Positions 25,935-39,338 are shown, counted from the first letter of the stretch. The stretch: 64,000 bases of DNA from Clitoria ternatea (GCA_037962975.1 CM075671.1:13191001-13255000); one strand, 5' to 3'. Made by a program: numbers and translations. The notes: generated by a model from the sequence alone, not told the origin.

Positions 25935-28900
25935 ATGGTGTTCTGCAGTACTTGTTGTAAACAAGTTGTTGGTGTACGAGATTCTTCGTTTTTGTAAGTG
26001 TTGAAACTGTTTAATTTAATTAGTTATTTGTTTAAAATTTGATTATGATTTCTTGTTAGATTAAATTGTGTATTGAATAAAATTTAATTATGCTCAAAAT
26101 TCTCAGATGTTGTGAAGGATGTGGGGTTGTGTTGGAAGATTTTTTTTACGCTGAGGAAGCTACTTTTGTTAAGGACGCTGGGGGCCAGGTAATCAAAGCT
26201 TTGTTAATTTGTTGCTTCTTTCTTTTTATCAATAATATTAATTCGTTAGTGTTTCTTTTAGATGTGAATGATGTTTTGAATCCATGATTTCACTCACTCT
26301 TTTCTATTTTTTTTTGTTTTTTCTTTACAATTAGATCAATTTTATATCTCGTTCTTAAATTCTTTTTAAGGAAGAACACATTATAGGGATACTGGTTATT
26401 GACTCATGCGATTGGTTTGATTGTGTTTTTCATGAACAATTTCTTGTTTCTATTAGCACTCTTGATTTGTTTTTCTTATTTGGCTTCAGAGTAAATTATC
26501 AGGGAGCTATGTGCAATCAGTTCAAAAGGATTTCTCTGCTTCACGCCAGAGGACTTTAGATAAAGGTATGTATTTCACATTCACTCATGATGTATGTAAT
26601 TAAAGCGCCCTTTCCAACATGTTAATATTTTCTTATTTAATATCAATTTGGGTTTCTTATATTTGAGAATTCTTATCAACTTGTTACTATGTTAGTTGTC
26701 AAGTTTATTCATGTAGTTATTCATATTCTGGTGTGCCAATTTTGATTGGGTTCACAGCTTATGAAGAAATGAAATATTTAGGTGATGCCCTTGGAGTTGG
26801 ACAGTGTGAAGGAATGGCTAACGAAGCTGTGCAATTATATAAAGTACGTCACTGTTTAAATGTCATGCATTTTATTAAACTTGCTTTCTTTTTATTATAC
26901 ACATTTTTATCCAATTAATACTTGATTTGGTTTATTAAAGATAGCACTTGACCGAAATTTTACCCGTGGACGAAAATCAGAGCTAGTACACGCTTCTTGT
27001 CTCTATATTGCTTTCCGGTATCACTTCTCTTATCATTTCATTGTATTTATATTTTACTCCATTTCTTAAATGAATTCGATAAATAATAATATCTTTATAT
27101 TCAATTCCTATAATATATTTGTATTATGAGTTCACTTAACCCATCCTCTTATATAAAAAGCCATTTATATGTTTTTTTCTAATATCAATTCATGTGGCAT
27201 TTTTCTTTCCCTTTACGTAATTTAAATTTCACACTTTTTCCCCTGCAGGCAAAATAATAAGCCATACCTTCTTATTGATTTTTCAATATATTTAAAGACA
27301 AACGTGTGAGTATGCTTATTTTGTGACTGTAGTCTAATTCTGGTTATACTTTACTCCATTTTTCATGTACCTTTGTCTCAATGTATCTTTATTTTTGTGT
27401 TTCTGAATGTTTTTTGTTCTTCATGATTTTGCTTTGCAGTTATGAGATAGGAGCAGTTTTCTTGCAGCTTTGTGAAGTCTTAAGGCTTCATGAGCACCCA
27501 ATTGTTCAAAAGCCTATTGATCCTAGTCTTTTCATGCATAGATATACTGAAAGTAAGTCTCTTTATCTAAACTCATCTTCGTTTAAGTAGATAGTTAAAA
27601 TGTTTGGTTTGGTGTATATATACATGTTATTTGTAGCACAACAGACAGCTGTAAATTCTTCAATTTTTTAAAATAAGATAGATATTTTAATATTAGAACC
27701 ATAATTGAAATATGAAAACAAGTCAAAGAGATTTATGATGATTATCTTAAGGTAATATAATTCAATTATAAATATGATGAGCGTTTCTTAGTAAATCTTC
27801 CTCATCAATGGATTAATCAAATCTACTTCAATTGGTCTGTAACATTTTTGGCGACATTAACACGCAAATATCAATCTCAAAACAATCTTTATGGAAAAAC
27901 ACATCGAATGTGTGTCAACAAGAACATGTTTGAATTTTCATAGAAACTTAGTGTATAGAATTAGCTTGAAGACATTAAAGGGAACAATACACAATCAAGT
28001 TTTATACACTTGTGCACCTTTCAATTAAGGTTACTTCTAATTCTTGTTCGACTAGAATAAGATCTTGTATTAGTAATCAAGAAACTAAGTGCATCACACA
28101 GTTACTTACAACTAAGCCTCTCTAGGATAATTACTCAAGTAAACTTAGTTATTACCTAATTATTTTTTCTTTAACAAGCCTGTTTAGACTTAATCAACTT
28201 CATAGAGAGACTTCCTTAGTCTTTACAAAGGTCTTAGGAGTGTCTCAACTTACAAAATTGAACTTGTTCAGGATATGCAACAATGAAAAGCTTGATGAGA
28301 ATAATGTTATAGATACTTGGTGTGTGTTGCACTCTTTGAATGGGCTTATTTATATAGGCTTCATGGAGAGAGAAGTTAAGAGACAAACTTATCATTCAAA
28401 TATGTTATGACAATGGGAGAGAACTTCTAAATTATCTAGAAAATATATTTGTTCTTTTAGAGTCTTTCTTCTAGTGTGGTTGTTTAACTTTTCTTTTTAG
28501 TCCATAAGTATGATGCTCTTTCTTTTGTTTAAACAATCCTTTTAAAGCTTTGAGTGGATAGATACCCTTTCTTTAAGTCAAAATGTTTATAAATCAACGT
28601 TAAAGTCCACATTGTGACTTGTATTTTACTATCTTGCTTCTTGGGTGTTGAGTTGAGTTTCTAAAACAATGTTGGAGTTATACAAATCTTTCTCAAAATT
28701 TTCTATTTCTTAACTTGTGACTTGTATTTTCTACATATTAAATATAAACAATGTTAAAATATTAGTTCAATAGATATATAATATTTTTATTATTATAATC
28801 AAAACTTTTAAAAAATGTCTAAAATCTCATTTTTTTAGGACTAATAGAATATCCTAAAATTCAAATTGCTTGCAACCACACCGTGCTCCTAAGAGTGTGA

Positions 28901-31900
28901 TTCTTTGTAGTATTGCATGGTAAATTCTATGGGATTTTCTTCACATACTCCCAAACTCTTGAAATTTCCTAAAGGAAAATGCTGTAAAACCTTTGTAAGC
29001 TTGTTTCGCCAGGGGAAATTGTTTCACAAAGAAATTTATACTCTTAGATGTACCCGTTGCTGTCATCCCCCAAAGAAATGGCCATGAAGATCAGTAGGTA
29101 CCCAGTACTCTTTAACTTCGTATAGACCTTTAACTTGTTTATTTGTTTCAAGATTGAACTTGGAAATAGTTACATGTCATTGTTGTTAAAAACCTTGATA
29201 CTATCCTGTCTATAAAATCTGTAAAATTCATCACACAAAGTCGAGTATCAATTTCTAAGAATAGAGGTAAACCAACCGCTAAATTTAGCGGTGATGTGCC
29301 ATATACAAAATGCATATTTTGCCAATGGCATTTCACATGCAATTGCTTATGCCATCCATGGTCCTGATCATTAATAGTCGTCCTTAGGGTTTCTTCATGG
29401 GTACAAGAACGTCTGTGTATTAATATTGTTCAACATAAAATTTTAATAAATAACAAGTCTTATATAAACATTACCTTTATTAGCATTAGCAACTGAAGCG
29501 TAGTTATTGTCTCATCATGAAGGAGGGAACAACCAAATAATATTTTTCTGACATGATTATTACTCCAACAAAAATGTCAAAAGGCATGTCATAAGAGTTC
29601 ACTTTGTACGTAGTATCAAATGCAATTGCATCCTCGTACGGTTGATATAATTCAAAGCAATGAGGCGACGACCAAAAAAATATGTTTAGCCTATTTTGTT
29701 CATCAATAGTAAATGCATATTGGAAACAAGAGTTTTCATTTGGACATGCTTACAAAATTGCAGAAGCTCACTAGCATCACCGTCCATGATATATATGTTA
29801 GTGACAGTTAATATCTTTGGAAGTAAAGGAAGATCCCCATGCTTTACAATTTTTCAAGTTCCATAATATGTATTATTTGCTTAACTCAAAGACTGGCCTC
29901 TTTTAGGAACAAGATTCATTTCTCATCTTCAGTTCATAAATGTGGTTGGACATAAATTCAATTCCTTGCCATTCTTTAGGGAAAATCTCAAAGGACTTTC
30001 TTAATTTGAATACAAATGATTAATGTTATTTTTGTTTTGAAAAAAATGAAAATTTCAGCTTGGATGGAAATATATTCATATGGGTTTTTATTTAATTTTC
30101 TATCTTAGTTCAAAGGAAACCTAATAAGATTGATGACATGTAGAATTGATGAAGAACCAGGCTTCAGCTATTTCTGATACTGCGTTGAACATTGTGGCAA
30201 GCATGAAACGTGACTGGATGCAGGTAGCTGAATGTTGCTATTTTTGGATGTGATGTGAAGTATGAAATGTTATTTATTATGAGGATGTTGCTCACTAATG
30301 TTAGAAAACAGACAGGGAGAAAACCTAGCGGAATATGTGGTGCTGCATTATACATATCTGCTCTGGCGCATGGTATTAAGTGCTCAAAGCTAGATATTGT
30401 AAGTTATGATAACATTTTCTAATTTCTGCTTTAGTTGAGCCTTCATAATAGGTGTCTCTGGATTCTGCAGGAAAGAGTTGTCCATGTATGTGAAGCAACA
30501 CTCACCAAACGATTAGTAGAATTTGAGGATACAGACTCTTCTAGCTTGACTGTATGTTTCTTAATTACTCCTTTTAATCTTTTTTTTAGGGTTCGTTTTG
30601 TTATTTGAGTTGGTCAAAACTTAAAAAAAAAGATTTTACGTCCAACAATGTTTTATCATAAAAGATTAATATTAACCTTTAAATATTTTTATTTTTATAA
30701 TTTTGTTTCATCAACCGCAGTCGCAGACCAAACCAACACTTATTATTTCATGAATCTAATATTTATACAGATTGAAGAGTTGAATATGTTGGCAAAAGAG
30801 CGCGAAAAGAATCCAACTGTAATGCCAAACGACGGGGTTTCAAAAGATGTTTTGTGTGAGCACAAGAAAAACGGAGTTTCTCATTTTGCGCTTGGATTAT
30901 GTGAAAAATGCTACAACGATGTAAGTAATTTCTTTCTTGTCAACATGTTTAGGATGCACTCAATTAGAATAAAACTTTTTCAGTTTTTAGAAAGTTTTTT
31001 AAATTCATCACTTCGTTAAAAAATATAAAAATTTGTGAAAATGTATTTAAATATTGTATCAATTTTTTATTTTAAAAATTATAAAACATATTTAAATTTA
31101 ATTAGTTTTTATTTTATTTCTTGTTTTCTTTCCTATTTTTCATTTAAGCTTGTTGGAAAGAAATTCCTAAATTTATGAGATATTATCATGTCTCTTAATT
31201 TTAGGGATTATAGGCAATACTTTCTTTTTAGTTTTTGATACTATTTTTTAAAGAATTCTTAGTTATTGTATAAGATCTTTTTTTTATTATTTTTCTTTTT
31301 TTATATCTCTTATTTTGGATTCAATTGATTGAATAATAAGAAACAGATGAATTATTTTTCTTTTTTTTTTATATCTTTCACAGTTTTTTAAGCACTCCGG
31401 AGGACTTGATGGTGGTTTGGATCCTCCAGCTTTCCGGCGTGCTGAGAGGGAAAGAATGAAAAGAAGACTTTCCGAGGAAAATGTCGATGAAGCACATGAG
31501 GTATGTATTCCCTTACCATTGCATCACAAGTATCCATGCTAATAGAAGAAAGTTGATATATAATCTGAAATTATTTGCACTGACTTCATACATAAATTGC
31601 TAGATAAAGTTGCTATAATCTCAAATTCTAACAAACAAACAAAGAATTAACTCTGGGCAATAAATATCCGTAACATGTTTCTCAAGAAAATCCTCTTTGA
31701 TTCCATTAAATTTTGAGTTCCACTGTGGAGAAGAACAGAAAATCTATGTCCACTGCATGCACATCTTCACACATTGACTAATGGCCACCATGATAATTTA
31801 ACCCCTCATCAATACATATACATCTGCAACAATAATACCCTGCCTTCAAAATTGAAACCTGTCTCAAGCCAATGAAGCGATATATACCTCTGCAATCAAT

Positions 31901-34289
31901 TCCATACAACGGTCTATTCTCATTGCATATAATAAGGATTTTAGAAGAGGTATAAATTAACGAATTTTCAATTCTATTTGTTTTTTTGCTGGTTCTTTTG
32001 GTTAGTTGGCAAAAGCATCAAATGGTCATGAAGAAGATTTGCCTGCCTTTGCGGCAGAAACTGTTGGTGGGTTCTCTTATTCCTTTCACTCCCTTATGTG
32101 CTAGATTTCATCTGTTTACAGTTGTTCATTCCTAATTAATTTGCTTAAAAATTGTTTTAGGGGCTAATGTTGAGCATGAATCCTCTAAAGATGGTGAATA
32201 TCATGAGTCACATCAAGAAGATGAACCGGAAAGTCTCTCCGATATTGATGATCAAGAGGTTGATGGGTATCTTAACAATGAGGAGGAGACAAATTGCAAG
32301 AAGATAATATGGGAAAATCTTAATCGAGAGTATCTTGAGGTCTAGAACGTTATTCTTTCTTTCAGAAAGCTAGTTCTAGAACATTTTAGTTGTTATTATC
32401 TTGTATTACAAGATAAAGTTGTCTATTAGTTTTTTCATTGTCTATCATAAATTTAAAGTTGGAACTCAAAAGTGAGTTTTTGTTGCATATACTTTTGTTT
32501 GTCCCTGGTTCAGTTTTTGGCTTATTTTGGTGATTAATGTGTTTTGGATCTCATTCAAGCTTTATCTTTTCTTTTAGGAGCAAGCAGCCAAGGAAGCATG
32601 TGCCGCAGCTGCTAGGAAAGCTAATGAGGCAAATTTCGAAAACTGCTCAGAGGATGTACTTGCAGCAAGAGAGCTTTTTGCATCTGCTACTGCAGCTGTG
32701 GCAAAATCAAGAAAGGTGTTTTTAAATAATTTTTAACGTGGTTCTTTGTCTAAAGATACCATATATTACTTAACATATGATAAGAATTTCTTAGAATTCG
32801 TTGTTAGAATTTTAGCTCTCATCGCATAAATTTTGTCAAAGAATTTCATTTGAATTTTAATCTATGCTTTATTAAACATATAATTATCATATTATGATTT
32901 TTCAATATATATAAAGCTATTGTCTACTAGAGTTTAGCTTATCAATAACCAATTTATAAGAAGTGTTCGGATGTAGCCCATGTTGCCATAGTTTGGAATG
33001 AATGACAATGAATTTGGGCCTTAATAGATGCAGAAAATGGTTATGACAACTGAAAAATCAATTTGTCAAGGCTTCAATAAGCAGGGAATCTCCTTATGGG
33101 GGGGGGGGGGGGGGTAGCATTAAAAAAAACATTGATTGTATTTTTGTTTATTAGTACTGTTGATATGATGCTGCAGAACTACAGCAAGACTTAAAGTTCA
33201 TATTAATTTTTCAAGTTTGTTAAAATACACTACTGCAGGAAATGAGAGAGAAACGAGCTCAGGAGGCAAAAAAATTAGGGCCAGCTAAATCTGCTGCAGA
33301 TGCGACTCGCCAGATTTTGATAAAAAAGGTTTGGCTCCGTGGTCTCTAGTACAAATGTGCAGTCTTTAGATATTGCTGTAGTCTAGGAATAACGAAGATA
33401 GTGAACAATAAGAAATGAAATGAAATATTGATTTTGTGTTTTACTGATTTAGCTTTGATAGTTGGAATTGTAATTCTTAGGGTACTGGCCAATAATGTAA
33501 AACAAACTAATTATTTTTAGTGGCTAATGTATGTACACATGTGAAGATCCAATTTCATCATGTCAAAATCCATTCTGCGGTGGATTTATGTTTTGCATTA
33601 GTTAAGTCCTTGAGAAACGTATGGTTCGTGTTAATTGTCATTTATTGACATAAGATCTTGAATTTGTTATCATTTGCAGAGGTACAGCTCCAAAGTCAAT
33701 TTCGATCGCTTGGATGAATTATATGATACAATGGTAGTTCTCTTTTGAAAATCTTTTAATTTCCTTGTTGATGCGTGTAATATGGCCTATTTGATTAATC
33801 TACCCCCTCTAAGGTTGTGTGCTGCAACTTGATTTCATTGTATTTCTTAAAAGAATGGGTAAATTGTTTTTTATATGATATTTGTATGTTTGCTACATTT
33901 ATTTGATGATTTTACTTCATTTATCCGAGATTTCTTTCTTGATTTTCTTAATTGTTTAACATTGCTTTATCTTCACATGTTTTAAAAACATATCTAAAAA
34001 TTCACATTATTCTTTAATTCAAAACTAACTTTTCTCCTATTTAAATGTTCTTCAGACTGAGGCAGATGATCCTCAGAAACAAAAGAAAGTCAAATTTGAT
34101 CTACCTTCTGAGAATGATGACAATATTAAGGACAAAAATGGTGATGAGACGGGATCAATGGATGAATTGGAAGACGCAGGTGATATAGGGGAGATATATC
34201 AAAATGATTTGTATAATGATAATAGAAATGATAAATACTTCCCTGAAGATGATTGTTACAATTATAATGGTGGTGATGAATATTACTGA
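25935..34289 (+). CDS. BRF1: BRF1, TFIIB-related subunit of RNA polymerase III factor TFIIIB, eighteen exons
   Basis: Exons: 25935-25993, 26107-26188, 26490-26565, 26758-26843, 26941-27017, 27249-27305, 27440-27552, 30144-30223, 30312-30398, 30471-30551, 30771-30920, 31384-31500, 32016-32067 (or from 32006), 32161-32339, 32578-32715, 33239-33328, 33680-33733, 34056-34289. About 603 residues. An N-terminal zinc ribbon uses Cys4/Cys7 and Cys22/Cys25. Two cyclin-like folds follow (about 60-160 and 165-265, with SMKRDWMQTGRKPSGICGAAL in the second). A Brf-specific TBP-binding block (ESLSDIDDQEVDGYL to EYLEEQAAKEA, about 390-445) and an acidic tail ending DEYY come after. BRF1 bridges TFIIIC, TBP and Pol III at tRNA and 5S genes in the nucleus. 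Intron 7 is 2.6 kb and holds an antisense FAR1 remnant. Exon 13 is uncertain: acceptor 32005 would need a one-base frame change to join exon 14, whereas acceptor 32015 keeps the frame. Confidence 0.92.
27553..28890. other. First half of BRF1 intron 7, no feature recognised
   Basis: AT-rich sequence follows the strong donor gtaagt at 27553. Phrases such as cttatttatataggcttcatggag (near 28347) look like transposon promoter or leader sequence. It may belong to the same insertion as the FAR1 remnant downstream, but I could not define ends or a target duplication. Confidence 0.4.
28900..29970 (-). pseudogene. FAR1/FRS-type (MULE-derived) transposase-like remnant inside BRF1 intron 7
   Basis: Minus-strand fragments in shifting frames follow the order of FAR1-related proteins. 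First is a segment like the pre-transposase linker (MELEK, KHGDLP; about 29880-29820). Then come the MULE core start (HIFW, FDTTYKVNSYDMPF; about 29690-29580), VGVNNH then GCSLLHDET (about 29570-29500), a DQDHG segment with WH motif (about 29370-29270), and the C-terminal EYWVP, HFFGGM, SINFFVKQF region (about 29110-28990). Stops and frameshifts separate them, so no product is expected. FAR1 family proteins are domesticated Mutator transposases acting in light signalling. This copy could be a decayed FRS gene or a transposon. It sits antisense to BRF1 and must be spliced out. Confidence 0.75.
33098..33114 (+). repeat. Poly-G run of 17 in BRF1 intron 15
   Basis: Seventeen consecutive G bases occur in an AT-rich intron. 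Such a run can form G-quadruplexes in DNA or in the pre-mRNA. Its exact length may be affected by sequencing error. Confidence 0.9.
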
Positions 34290-35114
34290 AGAGTTGCTAG
34301 TGCTGTTTATGCATTCATTATCTCCTATTTTTGGGAATTCATATTCAACATAAAGGGCATATTAGAAGGCCAACTTTGTCGAAGACTCAAATCTTTGGAT
34401 GCTGAGTTGCATCCAATTTTTCCCCTTAAAGATTATGTATACCCAACCTAGTTGCCAATCTAATTAATTAAAAATTAGATCACTATTCTGTAGCATGTTG
34501 TAGTCGCCAAGGTTCAGCTGTTAATGAAAGTTAGTTGGTTTCCTAAGATATGTACTCTGTTAGTGAAATTAATTACAACCTTAAAGATCAACATCTAAAG
34601 GTGACATTTACTCTGATACTGAAAGCAATTTTTGTTATTTATAACAATTAACTAATAGTTGGTTTTCTAAGATATTTACTCTGATACTCTGTACTCTGAT
34701 CAGCATCTATTATTTAACTTCTTGAATTATTAGGCATGATCAAACATTGTTACTAATATTAACATACATGATTCACTTGTGATATTATTTTCTCTTTATT
34801 TATTTTTAATTTCTATGACCAATTCTTAAACAATCTTTTAGATTTCTTGACATTCAAAAAACAATAGTAGCAAGTGTTTTACTTCACATAGTCTCTATGA
34901 GAATACTGAAGGTTTCCCTTAATTGTAAACCAATAGGAGCACTTGTTCATAAGTGAAAATTATTACATATCACACCAAAACTAAACGATGACTGATGCTA
35001 TGATAGCATTATGTGATATCGTCAGTTATGACCAACGTTAACATCAAAATATAAGAATAACTTCATTATGCTGATAACATTATGTGATACATATTTATTA
35101 TCAACACGGTTTAA
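34290..35114. other. BRF1 3' flank and spacer before the Harbinger-type element
   Basis: It includes the BRF1 3' untranslated region, whose poly(A) site I cannot assign, and an AT-rich spacer. A short phrase, cattatgtgata, recurs at about 35010 and 35077. No coding domain is seen. Confidence 0.5.
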
Positions 35115-35439
35115 GAGGCTGTTTGGTTCGCTTAGGTTATTCCTCCGTCTTTACCAACGGTAGTGTGTTTGGGTCTTTGATTCCATTTCGTTCCATTGTC
35201 CGACTCGCGTTGTGTTGGCCACAAAGCTTCGTTGCATGGAAGTTGTTCTCTCTTGCCTCCTTTCAACGTTGTTGGCTACAAAGTCTAGAATACCCCTCGC
35301 AACGACCTTAAACACGTCAACCACGACAAAAGCCATCACCTTGGCCTCCGATCTGAAGAAGGGGGAAGCTTCGACCCCTGATATGAGGTATGGCACCACC
35401 CATCCTTTTCTTTTTCCTTTGTTTTGTTTTTCCTGTGTG

Positions 35440-35930
35440 ATCTTTTGCTGTTGACCGATGGGGTCTCAAATCGGGGGATTGGGGTTGATAAGGGTGGTGG
35501 TTTGAGGTTGAGGATGGTGCTGTCAGGTTGGGTTTGTTGCCGTAGGAGGGGGTTATTTGGGGTTGGGGTGGTGATTTGGGGTTGATGGGGGTGGCCGTGG
35601 GTTTTTGAAGGGGTTGGGCTCGGGTTGACGGTGGTGGGAGATTGTGGGGTAGGGGTTTGTTGGGTGGTGTGGTGGCCATGGGTATAGGTTTATAATGATG
35701 GCCGTGGGTATGGGTTAGGGGTAGGGTGGTGTGGCGGTTGGTGGTTTGGGGTTGTTGGTCGTGGATGGTAGCGGTCGTAGGTGGTGTGGTAGTTGGTGAT
35801 GGCAGTTGGTAATGGATGGTGGTGAGGACAGCTGGTGATGGACGGTGGTGATGCAAAGCTATAGGGATGGATGGTGGTGATGGGTGTCGTGCATGGGTGA
35901 GAAATTGTTGTTGGGTGTATGGTAGCATTC
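35440..35930. repeat. G-rich (GGT/GGTTG) low-complexity tract
   Basis: Degenerate ggtggtggttgggg-type repeats are strongly strand-asymmetric in G over almost 500 bases. The 203-codon minus-strand frame across it is rich in Pro, Thr and His simply because of the repeat. It lies near the left end of the Harbinger-type element. Confidence 0.75.
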
Positions 35931-36750
35931 CCTTTTTTGGTTGATTTTGATTTTTTTTAATTTTATTTAGTTTAATTATGTATTTTGTTGTGTATATGTT
36001 GTTTAATGAAGTAATATGTAAGGTTAATTATGCATTATGTTTAATTATTTGTTTATGGTTTTTTAGAATTAGTTAATTTAATTTAGTTTAGTCATTTTAG
36101 AATTATTTGTTTATGTTTAATTATAGTTTAGCGGTTTAAAATATGTTTAATTTAATTTTAGTTATTATGCGTAATGAACGACGAATAACGAGTGGTGAAA
36201 CGTGAAAAATTGTAAACCTTTGCGTACTTGCGATAATATAAGTTACAGTGCGTAATTAACAAGGAGTAACGAGTGACATTAGTCATAACAATATAAGTTG
36301 TATTTGTGTTTATGACAACATTTTATAAAAATGACAATATTTAATATGACTTTTGATTATAACTTTTATTTTGTAGATGCAAAAATAATATAACAACTAG
36401 TTAATTTGTAATTTATTTTTATAAAATGAATATAGTATCAATTATTTTATATATATAACTTTTAATTATTACATTTAACACTAATAGATAAATGTTTAAG
36501 GTGTAGATATAAAATTAATATAACATCAATTTGTAAATATATATGTAACTTTTATTTTATATGTATAATGTTAATCTATGAATTTTGAGGGTATAGGTAT
36601 AAAATTAGTTTATTTAGGATATAGGTATAAAATTAATTTATTTAGGGTTTAGGGATAAAATCAATTTATTTAGATATGTAAGTTTAAAGTTATACATATA
36701 TTATTAATATATGAATTTTTTAAGCAATGTTGTGACAAATTGTAATGTGT
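35931..36750. other. AT-rich leader of the Harbinger-type element with a 29-base tandem repeat
   Basis: There is no coding domain. At 36590-36673 about three imperfect copies of a 29-base unit (ataggtataaaattaatt followed by tatttagg) stand in tandem. Short words taatttaatttag and gtttaatt recur at 36000-36160. Confidence 0.6.
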
Positions 36751-37514
36751 ATGTCAATCCAGAATAGAGACAAGGGTAAAGCACTCATGAAGTTTACAAA
36801 GGCCAGTTGGGATCGATATATTGTTAGGGTTTTTGTTGAGGCTGCAATTGAACAAATTAAAAATGGGAAACGTAAGGGTTCCTCCCTTACAAATAAAGGA
36901 TGAGAAGGTTTAGAAGGGTACTTCAATGGAAATATTGGTCGACAATACTTAAGCGACCAACTTAAGAACAAGTGGGATAACTTGCGTAAGGATTGGGTGA
37001 CGTGGTACAATTTATTTCGAAATACAACGGACCTAGAATGAGATAATGAACGACACACATTTATAGCTAATAATGACTAGTGGGATGCAAAAGAGCGGGT
37101 AGGTTTTTGATCACTTGTGTATTTCATTGGTGTAGTGTTGATATTTGTTTATGAGTGACTAAACTTGTTATTTTCCACTAGAAAACCCAGCCTATCTGAA
37201 GTACAGTTATGAGGGTTTTCCCCATGCACAAGAGCTGACGTATTTGTTTAAAGACAATGTGGCTACTGACGAATATGCATGGGCTCCGTCATCAGGGGTT
37301 TTACCCCTCCATGAACTTCAGGAATGAATACATTCCTGAGTTTGATGAGGGCGTACAAGATAATAGCGAGGGTTCAGGTGACAGTGAAGACCCTACTATA
37401 GGCGCGAAGCAAGTTTTTGTTGGGGGCTAAAGTGATATGGGACTAGGTGGTATCAACTTGAATCGAGACTCCTAGCCAAATCTATCAACCAAAAGTGGGG
37501 AAAAAGATAGAGGG
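36751..37514 (+). pseudogene. Harbinger ORF1 with SANT/Myb-like DNA-binding domain, broken (5' part)
   Basis: The frame from ATG 36751 reads as a Myb/SANT-like domain of the plant Harbinger ORF1 type (Myb_DNA-bind_3-like). It contains SWDRYIVRVFVEAAIEQI, then a G-rich loop, then QLKNKWDNLRKDW near 36960-36995. In-frame stops occur at about 36901, 37038 and 37078. A GT-AG intron at 37099-37181 joins WDAKER to a second exon starting NPAYLKYSYEGF, with TDEYAWAP further on. In intact elements this protein binds transposon ends and helps the transposase enter the nucleus and act. The reading is interrupted at 37515 by the Cassandra LTR and resumes at 51080. Confidence 0.75.
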
Positions 37515-37737
37515 TGTGACATCATGGCGCTGTTAAGGGTGGGGAGTGATCATCGGTGCATAGGCACTAACAAGGAGCAGCTCCTGACAGGCTTCCAGTG
37601 GGAGGGACACATGAATGAACCGAATACATACCAGAATGAGAGGGATCCAAAGACTGTATAGGTATGGGACTACGCAATCGAGGATAGCTTAAAGAAATGA
37701 ATTCGTACTACCTATACCAACAAATGCATTAGCCTTT
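37515..37737 (+). mobile_element. Cassandra-type solo LTR, left part
   Basis: It starts TGTGACATC at 37515 and is preceded by GAGGG (37510-37514), the same five bases that follow its right part at 51075-51079. It contains ggagcagctcctgacaggc and ggtatgggactacgcaatcg, text I associate with LTRs of Cassandra TRIM elements. It is interrupted after 37737 by the Athila-like element. Both parts together come to about 405 bp, with no internal region or second LTR, so it is a solo LTR. Confidence 0.75.
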
Positions 37738-39338
37738 TGATAAATCAATTTTAATACACTTCTTATAGTTTTACACTTGGGGTTTATTATATAATTACTA
37801 TGTTTAATAATAGTATTTTAATTAAGTTTTATGTTGTTTAGTTAAATTGAAGTATTATGTATATATGGTTCAATTTTCATTTTTTGTATGTATCTTGAGT
37901 ATCTTGCCTTGTTTTGGCCATAACTTGGGCTTTTGTGATCCAAATGGGCTAATCTTGGAGCCCATGGAAAGCTAAGACAGAGGCCTACATCATCATGATC
38001 AGATTTGGTTATTTTGCATTTGAAAAAATAAATAAATGGAGCTTGAATCAATCAGCCCTCATGTGTCCCACCAGCATTGACATAGTTCACCAAAATACAC
38101 ACATCTGGAGCTGTAGATGTCCAAATGACCTCATTCTTGCGCCAAATTATCAATAAGACAGAGATATACAACTTTCATGTTGAAGGTTGTTCAAAATTCG
38201 GCCATCTAGATGGTCATATTTGACTTACAAGGTGGAGAATATAAAGAGGAGAATGAATTTCAACACCTACCATTATCTTCTTTTGAATTATTGTAATTTC
38301 AATCCCACCAGTATTGAAAAAATGCATTAATGATCAGAAAATGAATGTATAGTATCATGATATCTTGCCTATAAATAGATGCTTGAAGTTGTAAGGAAGA
38401 TATACAAGAGATACATAAGAAATACATGCTTTAGTTTTCATTATATTTCTATATCTTTGCTTTAGTTTCTTAGTTTTAGTTCTTTCTCTTGCTTTATTTC
38501 TTTGTTCTATATTCCATCCCTCAAGTTATGGTTTTCATTTCCCTTCCTCAATATCAAGTAAGTTAATTTTATTATTTGTTATTTACTTTTATAATCAAAG
38601 TTATAGTAAAGTTAATATTAACTTTCATTATTAAAAATTATCATGGAAGCTTAATCTTTTAAAATCAACTCAAGGAATTTAATTTTTCTTTATGTTAACT
38701 TTGAGTTCTTACTCTTAATATTTTGATTGAAGATAATTACTTTTCTTTGTTTCTCAAACACTTATGATAGTAGATTATTTAAGTGTATAACCGATTAGTA
38801 TATAATTAAACAATCTATAATCTAAACTGATGTTGGTTGGTTAATCAATAATTAATTTAAGAACAAAGATTAAGTCACTAAATAAGAGATTTCTATTTAG
38901 TTTCTTAACTCAATCAAATTATGGTTTAAAAGTTATTTTAGTAATTAATAAGAATATATCAATTGATTATTCTTATTAGTTCATTAATTCAATTCTAGAA
39001 GGTTTTCTAGGATATAATCATTTAGGGATTCCAAATGATTCAAGGTTGAGAAATTAATTATATTTAATCGTATTTGTGATCAATGATTAGTTAACTAAAG
39101 ATTTATTAATTCCTTGGGTTGGTTGTTTCTAAATTTGATTATTCTTACTCATAAATTTACTTTTTACACTATTATATAATCACTTAATTTTCCTTTTAAT
39201 CTCAACACAAACCCTTCTTTGTTATAATTAAATTGAGTGTAACTAATTGAACTAAGGTCCTCGAGAGACGACTAAGGTTGTTCACCTTATACTATATTAA
39301 TTTAACTTTTTATTTGACCCGACAACGACAGCGTGTCA
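37738..39338 (+). repeat. 5' LTR of the Athila-like element
   Basis: It is the same length (1601 bp) as the 3' LTR and aligned along its full length with scattered substitutions and single-base indels. A ctataaatag segment near 38370 is a plausible TATA region. It is followed at 39343 by the primer-binding site. Confidence 0.93.

Noticed and set aside
35317..35928. 203-codon minus-strand ORF rich in Pro, Thr and His
   Set aside because: It is the complement of a G-rich GGT-type low-complexity tract. The composition alone keeps it open.
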